A DNA stretch of 23,283 nucleotides from assembly GCA_030614485.1 (NCBI GenBank), contig JAUWTY010000001.1, positions 1-23,283 on the forward strand. The letters are read 5' to 3'. Shown here piece by piece: positions 7,926 through 15,296 of the stretch; positions within the stretch are counted from its first letter, which is position 1, and the number at the start of each line of letters is the position of its first letter. Both the position numbers and the translations under genes were made by a program. The notes under the pieces are model-generated. The model ran no database searches and was not told where the DNA came from. It was given only the letters and a program-made list of their open reading frames with translations. Origin of the DNA: Methanosarcinales archaeon. Its GTDB lineage: Archaea > Halobacteriota > Methanosarcinia > Methanosarcinales > Methanocomedenaceae.

Positions 7926-8155
7926 TACCTAATAGTCCTCCTTCTCCAGCAATGAATGCTGGTATTTCATGCACCTCATAATGCACGATACAGTACGAGA
8001 GCAACCTGTCAGCACACCTTAGTGCCAGGGCCACTTCGATTTTACTTACACACCTCCGTGTCCATCGTACTTGATTCGTGAAATGCTCTGTGAGCTAAAG
8101 GATAATACTGAAAAATTGATTCTCGAAAAATTTTATGTTTATCAAGTCTGTCCAT
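7915..8155 (-). CDS. Small gene read in two frames (+1 shift), upstream of the coiled-coil gene
   Basis: Two minus-strand frames look like one protein. Frame A begins at ATG 8155 (MDRLDKHKIFRESIF), runs 37 codons and stops at TAA 8044-8042 after STMDTEVCK. Frame B, one base ahead, continues with KIEVALALRCADRLLSYC to a GEGGLLGNAR end at TGA 7917-7915. Skipping the T at 8044 joins them into about 80 residues. Frame B has no standard start codon near the junction; its first GTG is at 8034. A GGAGGTG (8057-8051) lies three bases before the AAG-TAA, the geometry of the bacterial prfB frameshift site. Frame B contains the ribosome binding site and start of the coiled-coil gene, as a coupled upstream cistron would. 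It could be a programmed frameshift, a recent indel or a sequence error. The family is not recognised. Confidence 0.55.
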
Positions 8156-8379
8156 CTTATTCCCAGGAAATCCACAAGTATTTCCACAATCAAAGCAACT
8201 ATGAACGCTTTGGTATTTGGCTTTAAGGTAATTACATCCTTTTAACCTTTTCGGGTGATTTCAGCCTATTGCATCCCTTCTTGACAGGATGATCAGTGAT
8301 TCAAAGTTCATCCATTACGTACACTATAGAGAGAGTATCAGTTAAAAGAGGAATAAGAAATGACAGACTTAACTGTATT
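8156..8379 (-). other. Non-coding or degenerate region between aroA and the small frame-split gene
   Basis: No intact gene is seen. On the minus strand the frame of the small gene stays open upstream of its ATG to about 8256 and reads a cysteine-rich stretch (CFDCGNTCGF), but without a start codon. Further upstream another frame, broken by stops, reads HPVKKGCNRLK, resembling HPKRLKGCNYLK in the first. This suggests a decayed zinc-binding peptide with an internal duplication. A promoter for the coiled-coil unit should also lie here, but no convincing TATA box stands out. Confidence 0.35.
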
Positions 8380-9663
8380 TCATTCCACTGTAATATCTCC
8401 GCCGAGTGTCTTTATGGTTTCAAAGAAGCCGGGATATGAAATCTTAACTGACTCTGCCGTATCTATCACGGTATCCCCTACAACCAATCCTGCCACCGTC
8501 AAAGCCATCACAATACGATGGTCATGCCAGCCGCTTACCCGGGCACCATGCAGGCCGCCCCCCCTTATCACCAGCCGGTCAGGCTCCTCCCTGATACCCA
8601 CCCCCATCTTTGTTAGTTCCACAGTCATAGCATGCAGCCTATCGGTCTCTTTGTACCTGACATGTTCGGCATTTTCTATCACCATCTCGCCACCGGACAG
8701 CGCACCCAGCACCGCCAGTGTAGGCACAAGGTCAGGTGTCATGCTTACATCAACGGTCACACCCGTTAACTTGCTTTTGTTCACCTTCACCTCACCTCGT
8801 TCCCGGTCCCATTTAAGGTCGGCACCCATATCCTGAAGGATAGGGATAATGGCAGCATCGCCTTGCTTGTTCGGATACAGCCCCCCCACAGTTAGCCCAC
8901 CACCTGCAAGGGCACCAGCAGCCAGCAAGTAAGAAGCTGAAGAAAAATCGCCAGGCACAGTGTATTCGGTCAATTTGTATGATTGGTTCGGGGGAACAAT
9001 GAAAGACAGGTGCCTATTATCGTCCTCAACAAGTTCTATCGTAATACCTGCACTTTCCAGCATCTCAATGGTAATCTCCACATAAGGCCTGGATTTTAAT
9101 TCACCGTCCACCTTGACCACGGTTCTGGAGTGACACAGCGGGCAGGCCGTGAGCAGTGCAGAGAAGAACTGACTGCTGATACTGCCATCCATCACTGCCT
9201 CACCACCTTTTATTGGACCTTTTACCACAATGGGTGCAATCCCATTATCCCTGGTGGATATGACGCTGGCTCCAAGCTGATTCAAAACGTCAATGAGCGG
9301 TGTATTGGGCCGGGTGCGGATAGAATCATCCCCGGTCAGCACCGTTGTACCCTCACACAGGGCACTTACAGCTATCATAAACCGCAATGTGGTTCCGCTG
9401 TTTGCCACATCGATAACATTATCAGGCGTGTCAGGTTTTCCGTTCACACCTTCCACAATTAGTTTGTCACTCTCCTCCTGTATCACAGCACCCAATGCCC
9501 TGCATGCCTTAATAGTGGCAACAGTATCGGCAGACAGCAGGGGACGTTTTACAATGGTACGGCCTGCCAAAGATGCCATGACCACGGCCCTGTGGGTATA
9601 ACTCTTGGAAGGGGGCGCAAGTGCTTCACCCTTCAGGACAGAACTGCTAACTTTTGCTTTCAT
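8380..9663 (-). CDS. aroA: 3-phosphoshikimate 1-carboxyvinyltransferase (EPSP synthase)
   Basis: EPSP synthase transfers enolpyruvate from PEP to shikimate-3-phosphate, the sixth step of the shikimate pathway that feeds chorismate to tryptophan synthesis. The 427-residue protein shows the signatures PPSKSYTHRA (K20, S21, R25) at the N terminus, NSGTTLRFM, DDSIRTRPNTPLIDVL, the SSQFFSALL substrate-binding segment, and GWHDHRIVMAL near the C terminus. Length fits the two-domain inside-out barrel. The ATG is preceded by GGTGACC. It follows pyrG on the same strand after a 96-base repeat-containing spacer, so read-through from pyrG is likely. Confidence 0.97.
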   Translation of the reverse strand: MKAKVSSSVLKGEALAPPSKSYTHRAVVMASLAGRTIVKRPLLSADTVATIKACRALGAVIQEESDKLIVEGVNGKPDTPDNVIDVANSGTTLRFMIAVSALCEGTTVLTGDDSIRTRPNTPLIDVLNQLGASVISTRDNGIAPIVVKGPIKGGEAVMDGSISSQFFSALLTACPLCHSRTVVKVDGELKSRPYVEITIEMLESAGITIELVEDDNRHLSFIVPPNQSYKLTEYTVPGDFSSASYLLAAGALAGGGLTVGGLYPNKQGDAAIIPILQDMGADLKWDRERGEVKVNKSKLTGVTVDVSMTPDLVPTLAVLGALSGGEMVIENAEHVRYKETDRLHAMTVELTKMGVGIREEPDRLVIRGGGLHGARVSGWHDHRIVMALTVAGLVVGDTVIDTAESVKISYPGFFETIKTLGGDITVE

Positions 9664-9707
9664 TGGTCACCAAAGCCGCATTGTTAATTAGAGTTAGTTA
9701 AGGTTGG

Positions 9708-9759
9708 TTGGTATTCGTTAGTGTTAATGTTAGTTGGTATTCGATAGTGTTAGTTAGCG
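9708..9759. repeat. Two tandem copies of a 26-base repeat between pyrG and aroA
   Basis: The unit begins TTGGTATTCG and reappears 26 bases later (9708 and 9734), followed each time by AGTGTTA. The wider 9690-9765 stretch is made of GTTAGTTA-type words. Read on the message strand it is A/C-rich and nearly free of G, like the trpC-trpB spacer. Confidence 0.65.
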
Positions 9760-11346
9760 TTAACTGGTTTTCTTGAACATGGCCCTGACAAAACCTAAAA
9801 ACGGTGGCGAAGGCCTATTGGGTCTGCTCTTGAACTCGGGATGGAACTGGCTGGCAAAGAAAAATTTATGGTCAGGAATCTCAGCAATCTCCATCCGGTT
9901 CTTGTTCCTGCCAGTGAATTTTAAGCCTGCCTTTTCCATTTCATCGATATACTTTGGATTCACTTCATACCTGTGACGATGCCGTTCAATAATTGCATCA
10001 GAGCCATATAGTTTATTGGCAAGGCTTCCTGGCGTCAGTTCAGCAAAATAATCGCCGAGCCTCATTGTAGCTCCCATATCCACCACACCCTCCTGCTCAG
10101 GCAGCAGGTCTATCACAGGATGTTCGGTAGAAGCCAGTTCCGAGCTGTTGGCATCTTCATACCCCAACACATTCCTGGCAAACTCGATAACAGCAGTCTG
10201 CATTCCTAAGCATAACCCCAGATATGGTTTATTGTTCTCCCTGGCATATTTAACCGCAGATATCTTACCCTCGGTTCCCCTTACTCCGAAACCACCGGGC
10301 ACAAGTATCCCATCGTACTTTGAGAGCTGGTCAATGGATTCCGGTTCTTTCTCGAAATCCTCGGCATCCAGCCAATAGGTATTGACCTTGCACCCCACCT
10401 CTATGCCCGCATGTTTCAGGCTCTCCCTGATGCTCAGGTACGAATCTTCAAGGTCAGTATATTTACCTACAACAGCAACATCCACAGAACCGCTGATTGA
10501 GCGCATTTTTTCCACCATTCGGCCCCACTCTTTAAGGTCATCTCTGGATTTTAAATTGAGCTTGGACAGCAAGTATTCAGCAGCACCTTCAATTTCCAGC
10601 TGCTGGGGGACCATATAAATATCTTCGGCATCATGGGCGCTTATTACCGCTTTTGCCGGCACGTCACAGAACAGGGCGATCTTTTCCTTGGTACCGGGTA
10701 GCACAGGCATTTTACATCTTGTAACTATCATGTCAGGGTGAAGACCTAATTGGCGCAGTTCCTTAACCGAATGCTGTGTCGGTTTTGTTTTTTGTTCCCC
10801 CTGAGGGTCCATGGGCACAAGGGTCACATGGATGAATACTACGTCCTCCGTATCTTCTTCATTATGCAATTGCCTGACAGCTTCTAAAAATGGCATACTC
10901 TCAATATCGCCAACCGTGCCGCCAACTTCCACCAGACATATCTGGGCACCGCTGTTCTTGGCAACATTCCTTAACCGTTCTTTTATCTCATTAGTGACAT
11001 GGGGAATTATCTGCACGGTCTTACCCAGGTAATCGCCTCTTCGCTCCTTATTGATGACTGCCTGGTACACTTTTCCTGTTGTGATGTTATGCTCCCGGGT
11101 CAGTTCAATATCAAGGAACCGTTCATAATTACCCAGGTCAAGGTCAGCCTCACCGCCATCCTTTAACACAAAAACCTCACCGTGCTGGAAAGGACTCATT
11201 GTCCCGGCATCGATATTGATGTACGGGTCAATCTTGATAGCCGTCACATCGTAACCTTTGTTTTTTAAAATCCTTCCCATTGAAGCGGCTGTAATACCCT
11301 TACCAAGTCCGCTCATCACACCGCCGGTTACAATGACATATTTCAT
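9760..11346 (-). CDS. pyrG: CTP synthase
   Basis: CTP synthase aminates UTP to CTP using glutamine and ATP. The 528-residue protein starts [20 protein letters not shown], with the P-loop-like SGLGKG motif, and continues [35 protein letters not shown] and the KTKPTQHSV segment mark the synthetase domain. The C-terminal glutamine amidotransferase domain begins near residue 290 and carries GGFGVRG, the nucleophile cysteine in LGLCLGMQ, and the histidine-glutamate pair in FHPEF. The ATG at 11,346 is chosen over an in-frame TTG 12 bases upstream because GAGGA precedes it. It lies 17 bases after the membrane protein gene, in the probable operon trm112 - membrane protein - pyrG - aroA. Confidence 0.97.
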   Translation of the reverse strand: MKYVIVTGGVMSGLGKGITAASMGRILKNKGYDVTAIKIDPYINIDAGTMSPFQHGEVFVLKDGGEADLDLGNYERFLDIELTREHNITTGKVYQAVINKERRGDYLGKTVQIIPHVTNEIKERLRNVAKNSGAQICLVEVGGTVGDIESMPFLEAVRQLHNEEDTEDVVFIHVTLVPMDPQGEQKTKPTQHSVKELRQLGLHPDMIVTRCKMPVLPGTKEKIALFCDVPAKAVISAHDAEDIYMVPQQLEIEGAAEYLLSKLNLKSRDDLKEWGRMVEKMRSISGSVDVAVVGKYTDLEDSYLSIRESLKHAGIEVGCKVNTYWLDAEDFEKEPESIDQLSKYDGILVPGGFGVRGTEGKISAVKYARENNKPYLGLCLGMQTAVIEFARNVLGYEDANSSELASTEHPVIDLLPEQEGVVDMGATMRLGDYFAELTPGSLANKLYGSDAIIERHRHRYEVNPKYIDEMEKAGLKFTGRNKNRMEIAEIPDHKFFFASQFHPEFKSRPNRPSPPFLGFVRAMFKKTS

Positions 11347-11363
11347 AAAATTCCTCAATTATT

Positions 11364-12023
11364 TCATTCTTTTTTCGTGAGCAAATGTATGGCAGCATAC
11401 ATCAGAATCACCATCAACATAATAGATGCTGCCACAGCACCTGTTAGTGGTTCTATCATATTGAACGTAAATGTAGCTAACAATACCACCATCGCAATCA
11501 GGACAAGTAACAAGGGCACAATAAATGTCTCCAACTGATGAGGATGCCTGCCCGACATGTCCGCATTTTCAGAATTACTATCTGGTTCATAACTCATATC
11601 AGATGATGCTGCATACGCGGTCTTCTGTAAGTAACGAGGAGTGCCCAGTCTTTCGTCAACATCTACTGTGCGCTTGGTTTTGACCTCAGTCGGTTTAATT
11701 CCTACGAATATCTTAAATGTATCAGATTTTGCACCATAACCGATAGCCACCTTGATCTCTCCCTCCACCCATTCGATTTTGGCAGGAAGATTTGCCACTA
11801 CTGGCATATATTCCTGGTTGGTCACATAGGGGTTTTCATGTAAAAACTTGACGTACTTCCTGATACTTTTATCAGCTGATAGATGAACATGGGTAGGATT
11901 GCCGTAATTACTGATCACCATTTCAAAACTGCAATCATTTCCAGGTCTTATAGGCACTGTAATCTCAGGACTGTCAAATTCAATGGCAATACCCGGATTG
12001 CGGTTAATATGTATTTGCTGCAC
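11364..12023 (-). CDS. Membrane-anchored protein with N-terminal beta domain, function unknown
   Basis: A 219-residue protein that I cannot assign to a named family. Residues 1 to about 115 look like an Ig-like beta domain (ITVPIRPGNDCSFEMVISNYGNPTHVHL recalls archaeal surface-associated beta sandwiches). Residues 116-160 form a polar, Ser/Asp-rich linker. Two hydrophobic segments follow (around 164-184 and 188-210), ending in LLTKKE, so the chain is a C-terminal hairpin membrane protein. No signal peptide is seen, so the beta domain probably faces the cytoplasm unless the topology is unusual. The start is GTG at 12,023, with GAGG ten bases upstream. It lies between trm112 and pyrG with short gaps, which suggests co-transcription rather than a shared function. 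Confidence 0.7.
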   Translation of the reverse strand: MQQIHINRNPGIAIEFDSPEITVPIRPGNDCSFEMVISNYGNPTHVHLSADKSIRKYVKFLHENPYVTNQEYMPVVANLPAKIEWVEGEIKVAIGYGAKSDTFKIFVGIKPTEVKTKRTVDVDERLGTPRYLQKTAYAASSDMSYEPDSNSENADMSGRHPHQLETFIVPLLLVLIAMVVLLATFTFNMIEPLTGAVAASIMLMVILMYAAIHLLTKKE

Positions 12024-12042
12024 TATTAGCGGCCTCTTAACA

Positions 12043-12225
12043 TTATTCTCTCAGGTCGGGTGGAAGCATATTTGGAATGCTATCTTCTATGGGATAATGC
12101 TCATCACACTTTTTACAGAACAATGAGCCAGAAATAATCTCATTATCATCCTCTTCATCCACGGTAAGTACCAGGTCACCTTTACACATAGGACAGCATA
12201 ATATTTCCATCAGTTCATGTTTCAC
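12043..12225 (-). CDS. Trm112-like zinc-binding methyltransferase activator
   Basis: Trm112 is a small zinc-ribbon protein that stabilises and activates several SAM-dependent methyltransferases in archaea and eukaryotes, including Trm11-type tRNA enzymes and the Mtq2 enzyme that methylates the GGQ of release factor 1. The 60-residue product has the family pattern: an N-terminal LMEILCCPMCKGDL, a short acidic insert, and FCKKCDEHYPIEDSIPNMLP. The four cysteines form CPMC and CKKC pairs. GTG at 12,225 is taken as start because it aligns with the usual N terminus (Met-Lys then a few residues before the IL-CP motif) and has GTGAG about nine bases upstream; an upstream in-frame TTG at 12,234 is possible. 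It heads the cluster leading to pyrG and aroA. Confidence 0.85.
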   Translation of the reverse strand: MKHELMEILCCPMCKGDLVLTVDEEDDNEIISGSLFCKKCDEHYPIEDSIPNMLPPDLRE

Positions 12226-12285
12226 AGTTTTCAACTCACAAATTTTTTTATCGATTTAATGGTTACGACATATTTGTTCATCAAA

Positions 12286-12330
12286 TTATCGGTATATGCC
12301 GGGCTGTCAATAATATTTGCCATATATACT
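12286..12330 (-). promoter_or_regulatory. Probable promoter region of the trm112-pyrG-aroA cluster
   Basis: On the minus strand two TATA-like elements, GTATATATGG (about 12,321-12,330) and GCATATACCG (about 12,292-12,301), lie 70-105 bases upstream of the Trm112 start, within the 172-base gap after the CBS regulator gene. Which one is used cannot be told by eye. Confidence 0.35.
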
Positions 12331-12374
12331 AAAATTGGATATTCAGGCCAGACTTTAAGGGAACCAGAATCTAC

Positions 12375-12382
12375 AAAAAAAA
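12375..12382 (-). terminator. Oligo-T terminator after the CBS regulator
   Basis: Eight consecutive T residues on the message strand lie 15 bases after the stop codon of the winged-helix/CBS gene. Archaeal RNA polymerase commonly stops at such T-tracts without a hairpin. This supports separating the regulator transcript from the downstream trm112 cluster. Confidence 0.45.
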
Positions 12383-12397
12383 TGATAAGTAGCTGCC

Positions 12398-13273
12398 CTA
12401 GTAAACGGCCATCTCATGAAGAACGTCTGTCTTGCTGATAATACCTATATACCTGCCTCCTGAGGTTACCAACAATCTTCCTACCTTTTTGTCATTAAAG
12501 ACCTTTACAACATCGTATAGTGGAGTATCACCATCCACAGAAATGATGTCTTTTGTCATAATCTCCCGAATCTTAAGGTTCACCTTGCCGCTGGCAAGGG
12601 TATTACCAATATCAGTAAATGTAATGACTCCTACGATATTACCTTTATCCTCCACGGGCGCACCATGAATGTTGTTTCGGGTAAATATCCTGGCTGCCTC
12701 CTGTATGGTGGCATTGGCAGGTATGTTAATGGTTTTTTCAGACAGATATTCTCGTATTGGACGTTTGGGAAGTGAAACCATTTCTGTAATAGAAAAAAGC
12801 AATGCATTGGATGAATCATCTCGCCCCACCACTTTTCCACGAACAATCAATTTGTTGACCGGTGTTGGTCCCACCTGTATGGTATCACCAGCATCAAAAT
12901 CACGTATATCTCCAAGAATACGAATGATACCATTGCAGGCATCTGGATGACGCACAGTGGTAAAACTTATCTCGGCAGCTGTCAGCCCTTCTACATGCTC
13001 TTGATTTTTATATATAGGAACTACTGCCTCTGTATCCATTTCAGCAACACTTAAAACTTCATAGGTAGCACCTGTTGCTTTGTATCCCCCTTTTGGACCA
13101 GGTACACCTTCTACCAATCCCAGTGCCTTAAGTGATTGCATCTGATTGCGAACTGTTCCAGGATTACGGTTAATTATTTCTGCAATCATTTCTCCTTTTA
13201 TTGCACATTTATTCTGTCGATAAAGATTAATTAAAGCAGTTAAAATCTCTCTCTGAATTGGCGTAAGTTCCAT
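12398..13273 (-). CDS. Winged-helix transcriptional regulator with paired CBS domains
   Basis: A 291-residue predicted regulator. Residues 1-75 form a winged helix (IQREILTALINLYRQNKCAIKGEMIA, then a GTVRNQMQSLKALGLVEG recognition segment). Residues 80-165 are a middle domain of unknown type. Two CBS motifs follow (about 178-232 with HGAPVEDKGNIVGVITFTDI, and 238-291 with VGRLLVTSGGRYIGIISKTD). CBS pairs usually sense adenosyl compounds, so DNA binding is probably tuned by AMP, ATP, SAM or a related ligand. The family occurs widely in methanogenic archaea, but its targets are unknown to me. It is a single-gene unit with its own TATA-like box and an AGGAG binding site. Autoregulation or control of the adjacent pyrimidine genes is possible but unsupported by a visible operator. 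Confidence 0.85.
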   Translation of the reverse strand: MELTPIQREILTALINLYRQNKCAIKGEMIAEIINRNPGTVRNQMQSLKALGLVEGVPGPKGGYKATGATYEVLSVAEMDTEAVVPIYKNQEHVEGLTAAEISFTTVRHPDACNGIIRILGDIRDFDAGDTIQVGPTPVNKLIVRGKVVGRDDSSNALLFSITEMVSLPKRPIREYLSEKTINIPANATIQEAARIFTRNNIHGAPVEDKGNIVGVITFTDIGNTLASGKVNLKIREIMTKDIISVDGDTPLYDVVKVFNDKKVGRLLVTSGGRYIGIISKTDVLHEMAVY

Positions 13274-13283
13274 GTTTAACTTG

Positions 13284-13321
13284 CTCCTAATGTTAATTAA
13301 TAATTGGTATATACATATAAG
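13284..13321 (-). promoter_or_regulatory. Promoter and ribosome binding site of the CBS regulator
   Basis: On the minus strand a TATA-like box (about 13,307-13,321, CTTATATGTATATACC) is followed 20 bases later by AGGAG (13,288-13,284) and, ten bases on, the ATG. The spacing fits an archaeal promoter with a short leader. Confidence 0.5.
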
Positions 13322-13482
13322 TTCTTTTACTTAAAGTCATCCTTCCAATTTCTGCATCATCTGTTTTATGCAACAATAGAGACATTTTACCATTATGACT
13401 TATTCAAATAGTATTTTATTAACCTTTAATGTTTCTGCATTCTCAATGATAAATCGTTAATTTAATGGGAGATTGAAAATAG

Positions 13483-13848
13483 TTATAAACTTATTATAAG
13501 TTGACCATCCTTTTGATGCTCCAGGAACATTTCAGCTACTTCATAAGACTCCACCATTTCGATACCATCTATGAAATCAGCCTCACGAAGCCCTATCAAC
13601 GAACATGCCAGACGACAGCATTTAAACTTGACACCAAGATCCAGGCATTCCTGTACATGCTTGTCATAGGCAGGAGAACCATACTTATTCTTCTTGCCCA
13701 ATAGCACACCCATTGGACCCCACAATACCACTACCACATCAAGTCCTTTTTTCCGGTAGTATCTTGCAAACCGGATAGTTTCCTGGGGGCTGGTGCTCTC
13801 ATAGATCATATTTTTCAAAAGCAGTAGTACCCGTGTAATCTCAACCAT
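13483..13848 (-). CDS. DsrE/DsrF-like small protein
   Basis: A 121-residue protein of the DsrE/F-like fold, whose members carry out sulfur relay or unknown redox roles. It shows the hydrophobic strand VLLLLKNMIYES, the region GLDVVVVLWGPMGVLL, and a cysteine-rich turn FKCCRLACSLIGL with C77, C78 and C82, plus C68. In sulfur-transfer members a conserved cysteine in this region carries the persulfide; whether it does so here is inference. The ATG at 13,848 has GAGGTGG upstream, overlapping the pyrI stop codon, so it is the third gene of a pyrB-pyrI-dsrE operon. The link to pyrimidine synthesis is unexplained; pyrI binds zinc through cysteines, but no direct connection is shown. Confidence 0.8.
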   Translation of the reverse strand: MVEITRVLLLLKNMIYESTSPQETIRFARYYRKKGLDVVVVLWGPMGVLLGKKNKYGSPAYDKHVQECLDLGVKFKCCRLACSLIGLREADFIDGIEMVESYEVAEMFLEHQKDGQLIISL

Positions 13849-13860
13849 ATGAATACCACC

Positions 13861-14325
13861 TCAAAGCAGGTGTTCAGCAATATTTTCCGTTATCATATGT
13901 TCACAATAGATGCATCTCAATCGTATTGGGTCCTTTTTTACTTCAAACTTTGACTTGACAGGTTCGTTGGTATTGGAGATGCAGTTGGGATTTGCACACC
14001 TGACCATACTTTCCACCATTTCAGGTAATTCCACACGATGTTTACCAGCAACCCCAAAGTCGCGGATAATGTTAATGGTCGCATTGGGTGAAATGAGGGA
14101 TATTTTGTCAACCTCTTTATCTTTCAATTCCCTGTTTTCTATCTTTACAATATCCTTAAATTCAATATCCTGGCTGGACACGTTCATTGCTACCGAAATG
14201 ACAGCACTGGACGAACCCGTGATACCCAGTATCTTGAGCACGTTCATAGCTTGCCCGGCATTAATGTGGTCTATGACAGTGCCGTCGCGTATAGGATGTA
14301 CTCTCAATTCCTTTCCCAGGGTCAT
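13861..14325 (-). CDS. pyrI: Aspartate carbamoyltransferase regulatory chain (PyrI)
   Basis: PyrI binds CTP or ATP and transmits allosteric control to PyrB. The 154-residue protein has the allosteric-domain start ELRVHPIRDGTVIDHINAGQA and the C-terminal zinc domain with C110, C115, C138 and C141, matching the spacing of the Escherichia coli protein (109, 114, 138, 141). The ATG overlaps the pyrB stop codon (ATGA). Presence of pyrI indicates feedback control of de novo pyrimidine synthesis by CTP, the product of the PyrG also encoded in this window. Confidence 0.96.
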   Translation of the reverse strand: MTLGKELRVHPIRDGTVIDHINAGQAMNVLKILGITGSSSAVISVAMNVSSQDIEFKDIVKIENRELKDKEVDKISLISPNATINIIRDFGVAGKHRVELPEMVESMVRCANPNCISNTNEPVKSKFEVKKDPIRLRCIYCEHMITENIAEHLL

Positions 14326-15245
14326 ACATCAACCCCCAGTACGATGGTGAGCAGTGCCATCCTGATGGGCACACCATAAAAAGACTGCTCAAAATAACGG
14401 GCATGGGTCGAATCGTCCACTGAACTGTCAATCTCATATACCCTGGGAAGAGGATGCATGACTATCATATCCTCCCTGACATTTTCAAGATGCTCTCCTG
14501 TTATCTTGTATGCCCCTACTACTTTGTTGTACTCGGTCGGGTCAGGGAACCGTTCTTTCTGGATACGGGTCATGTATAGTACATCCACGCTATCCAATAC
14601 CTCTTCAAGGTTTTCAGTCTCGCTGACCCGGGCACCCATGGCTTTCAGGTCCCCTTTTATCTGGTCCGGCATCTTCAACTGGGGAGGTGAGACTAACGTG
14701 ATATTTGCACCATATATTGATAGGGCATAGGCAAGGGAATGAACGGTACGTCCGTACTTCAGGTCTCCCACTATGGCGATGTCCAGATTATCAAGATGGC
14801 TTTCCTTTTTTATGGTGTACAGGTCAAGCAGTGTCTGGGTAGGATGATGCCCGGCACCGTCCCCTCCGTTTATAATAGGAACCGATGCGAATTCAGCGGC
14901 CATGCGTGCCGAGCCCTCACTGGGATGACGCAGCACAATGGCATCCGAATAGGTACTTATCACCCGGATGGTATCGGCAAGTGTCTCTCCCTTTACAACG
15001 CTGCTCGCCTCTTTTGAACCCAGGTTCAGTACACTTCCGCCCAGCCGTAACATGGCGGTCTCGAAAGACATGCGGGTCCTTGTGCTGGGTTCATAGAACA
15101 ATAGTGCCAGGATATTTCCGGCAAGAATCTCTGACCTGCCGCCCCTGGCCAGCGTTTCGAGTTTAACAGCCCTCTCCAGGATAAAATCAATCTCGTCCTT
15201 TGTAAAATCCTTCATTGAGAGAATGTGACGGCAGTCATTGGTCAT
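14322..15245 (-). CDS. pyrB: Aspartate carbamoyltransferase catalytic chain (PyrB)
   Basis: PyrB condenses carbamoyl phosphate with aspartate, the first committed step of pyrimidine synthesis. The 307-residue protein carries the carbamoyl-phosphate signature FYEPSTRTRMSFETA (STRTR at 54-58), the conserved lysine in VVKGETLADT, HPTQTLLDLYT and the terminal MHPLPRV. ATG at 15,245 is taken as start; a GTG immediately before it is an alternative that adds one residue. It is the first gene of pyrB-pyrI-dsrE. Confidence 0.97.
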   Translation of the reverse strand: MTNDCRHILSMKDFTKDEIDFILERAVKLETLARGGRSEILAGNILALLFYEPSTRTRMSFETAMLRLGGSVLNLGSKEASSVVKGETLADTIRVISTYSDAIVLRHPSEGSARMAAEFASVPIINGGDGAGHHPTQTLLDLYTIKKESHLDNLDIAIVGDLKYGRTVHSLAYALSIYGANITLVSPPQLKMPDQIKGDLKAMGARVSETENLEEVLDSVDVLYMTRIQKERFPDPTEYNKVVGAYKITGEHLENVREDMIVMHPLPRVYEIDSSVDDSTHARYFEQSFYGVPIRMALLTIVLGVDV

Positions 15246-15296
15246 CACAGTTAATATGTAGATTTAGTGATTTAAACCTATTGAATAACTTACAGA

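Noticed and set aside
8083..8226. A 47-codon plus-strand ORF starting MLCELKDNTEKLILEK
   Set aside because: It looks acceptable alone, but it is antisense to the frame-split small gene, which has coupling to the downstream coiled-coil gene and better support.
8360..8836. A 158-codon plus-strand open frame opposite aroA
   Set aside because: It is rich in Ser, Thr and Pro with no recognisable domain, and it lies antisense to a clearly real aroA. It is a shadow frame.
12217..12438. Plus-strand 73-codon frame across the trm112-CBS gap
   Set aside because: It overlaps the ends of two well-supported minus-strand genes and the oligo-T terminator; no ribosome binding site.
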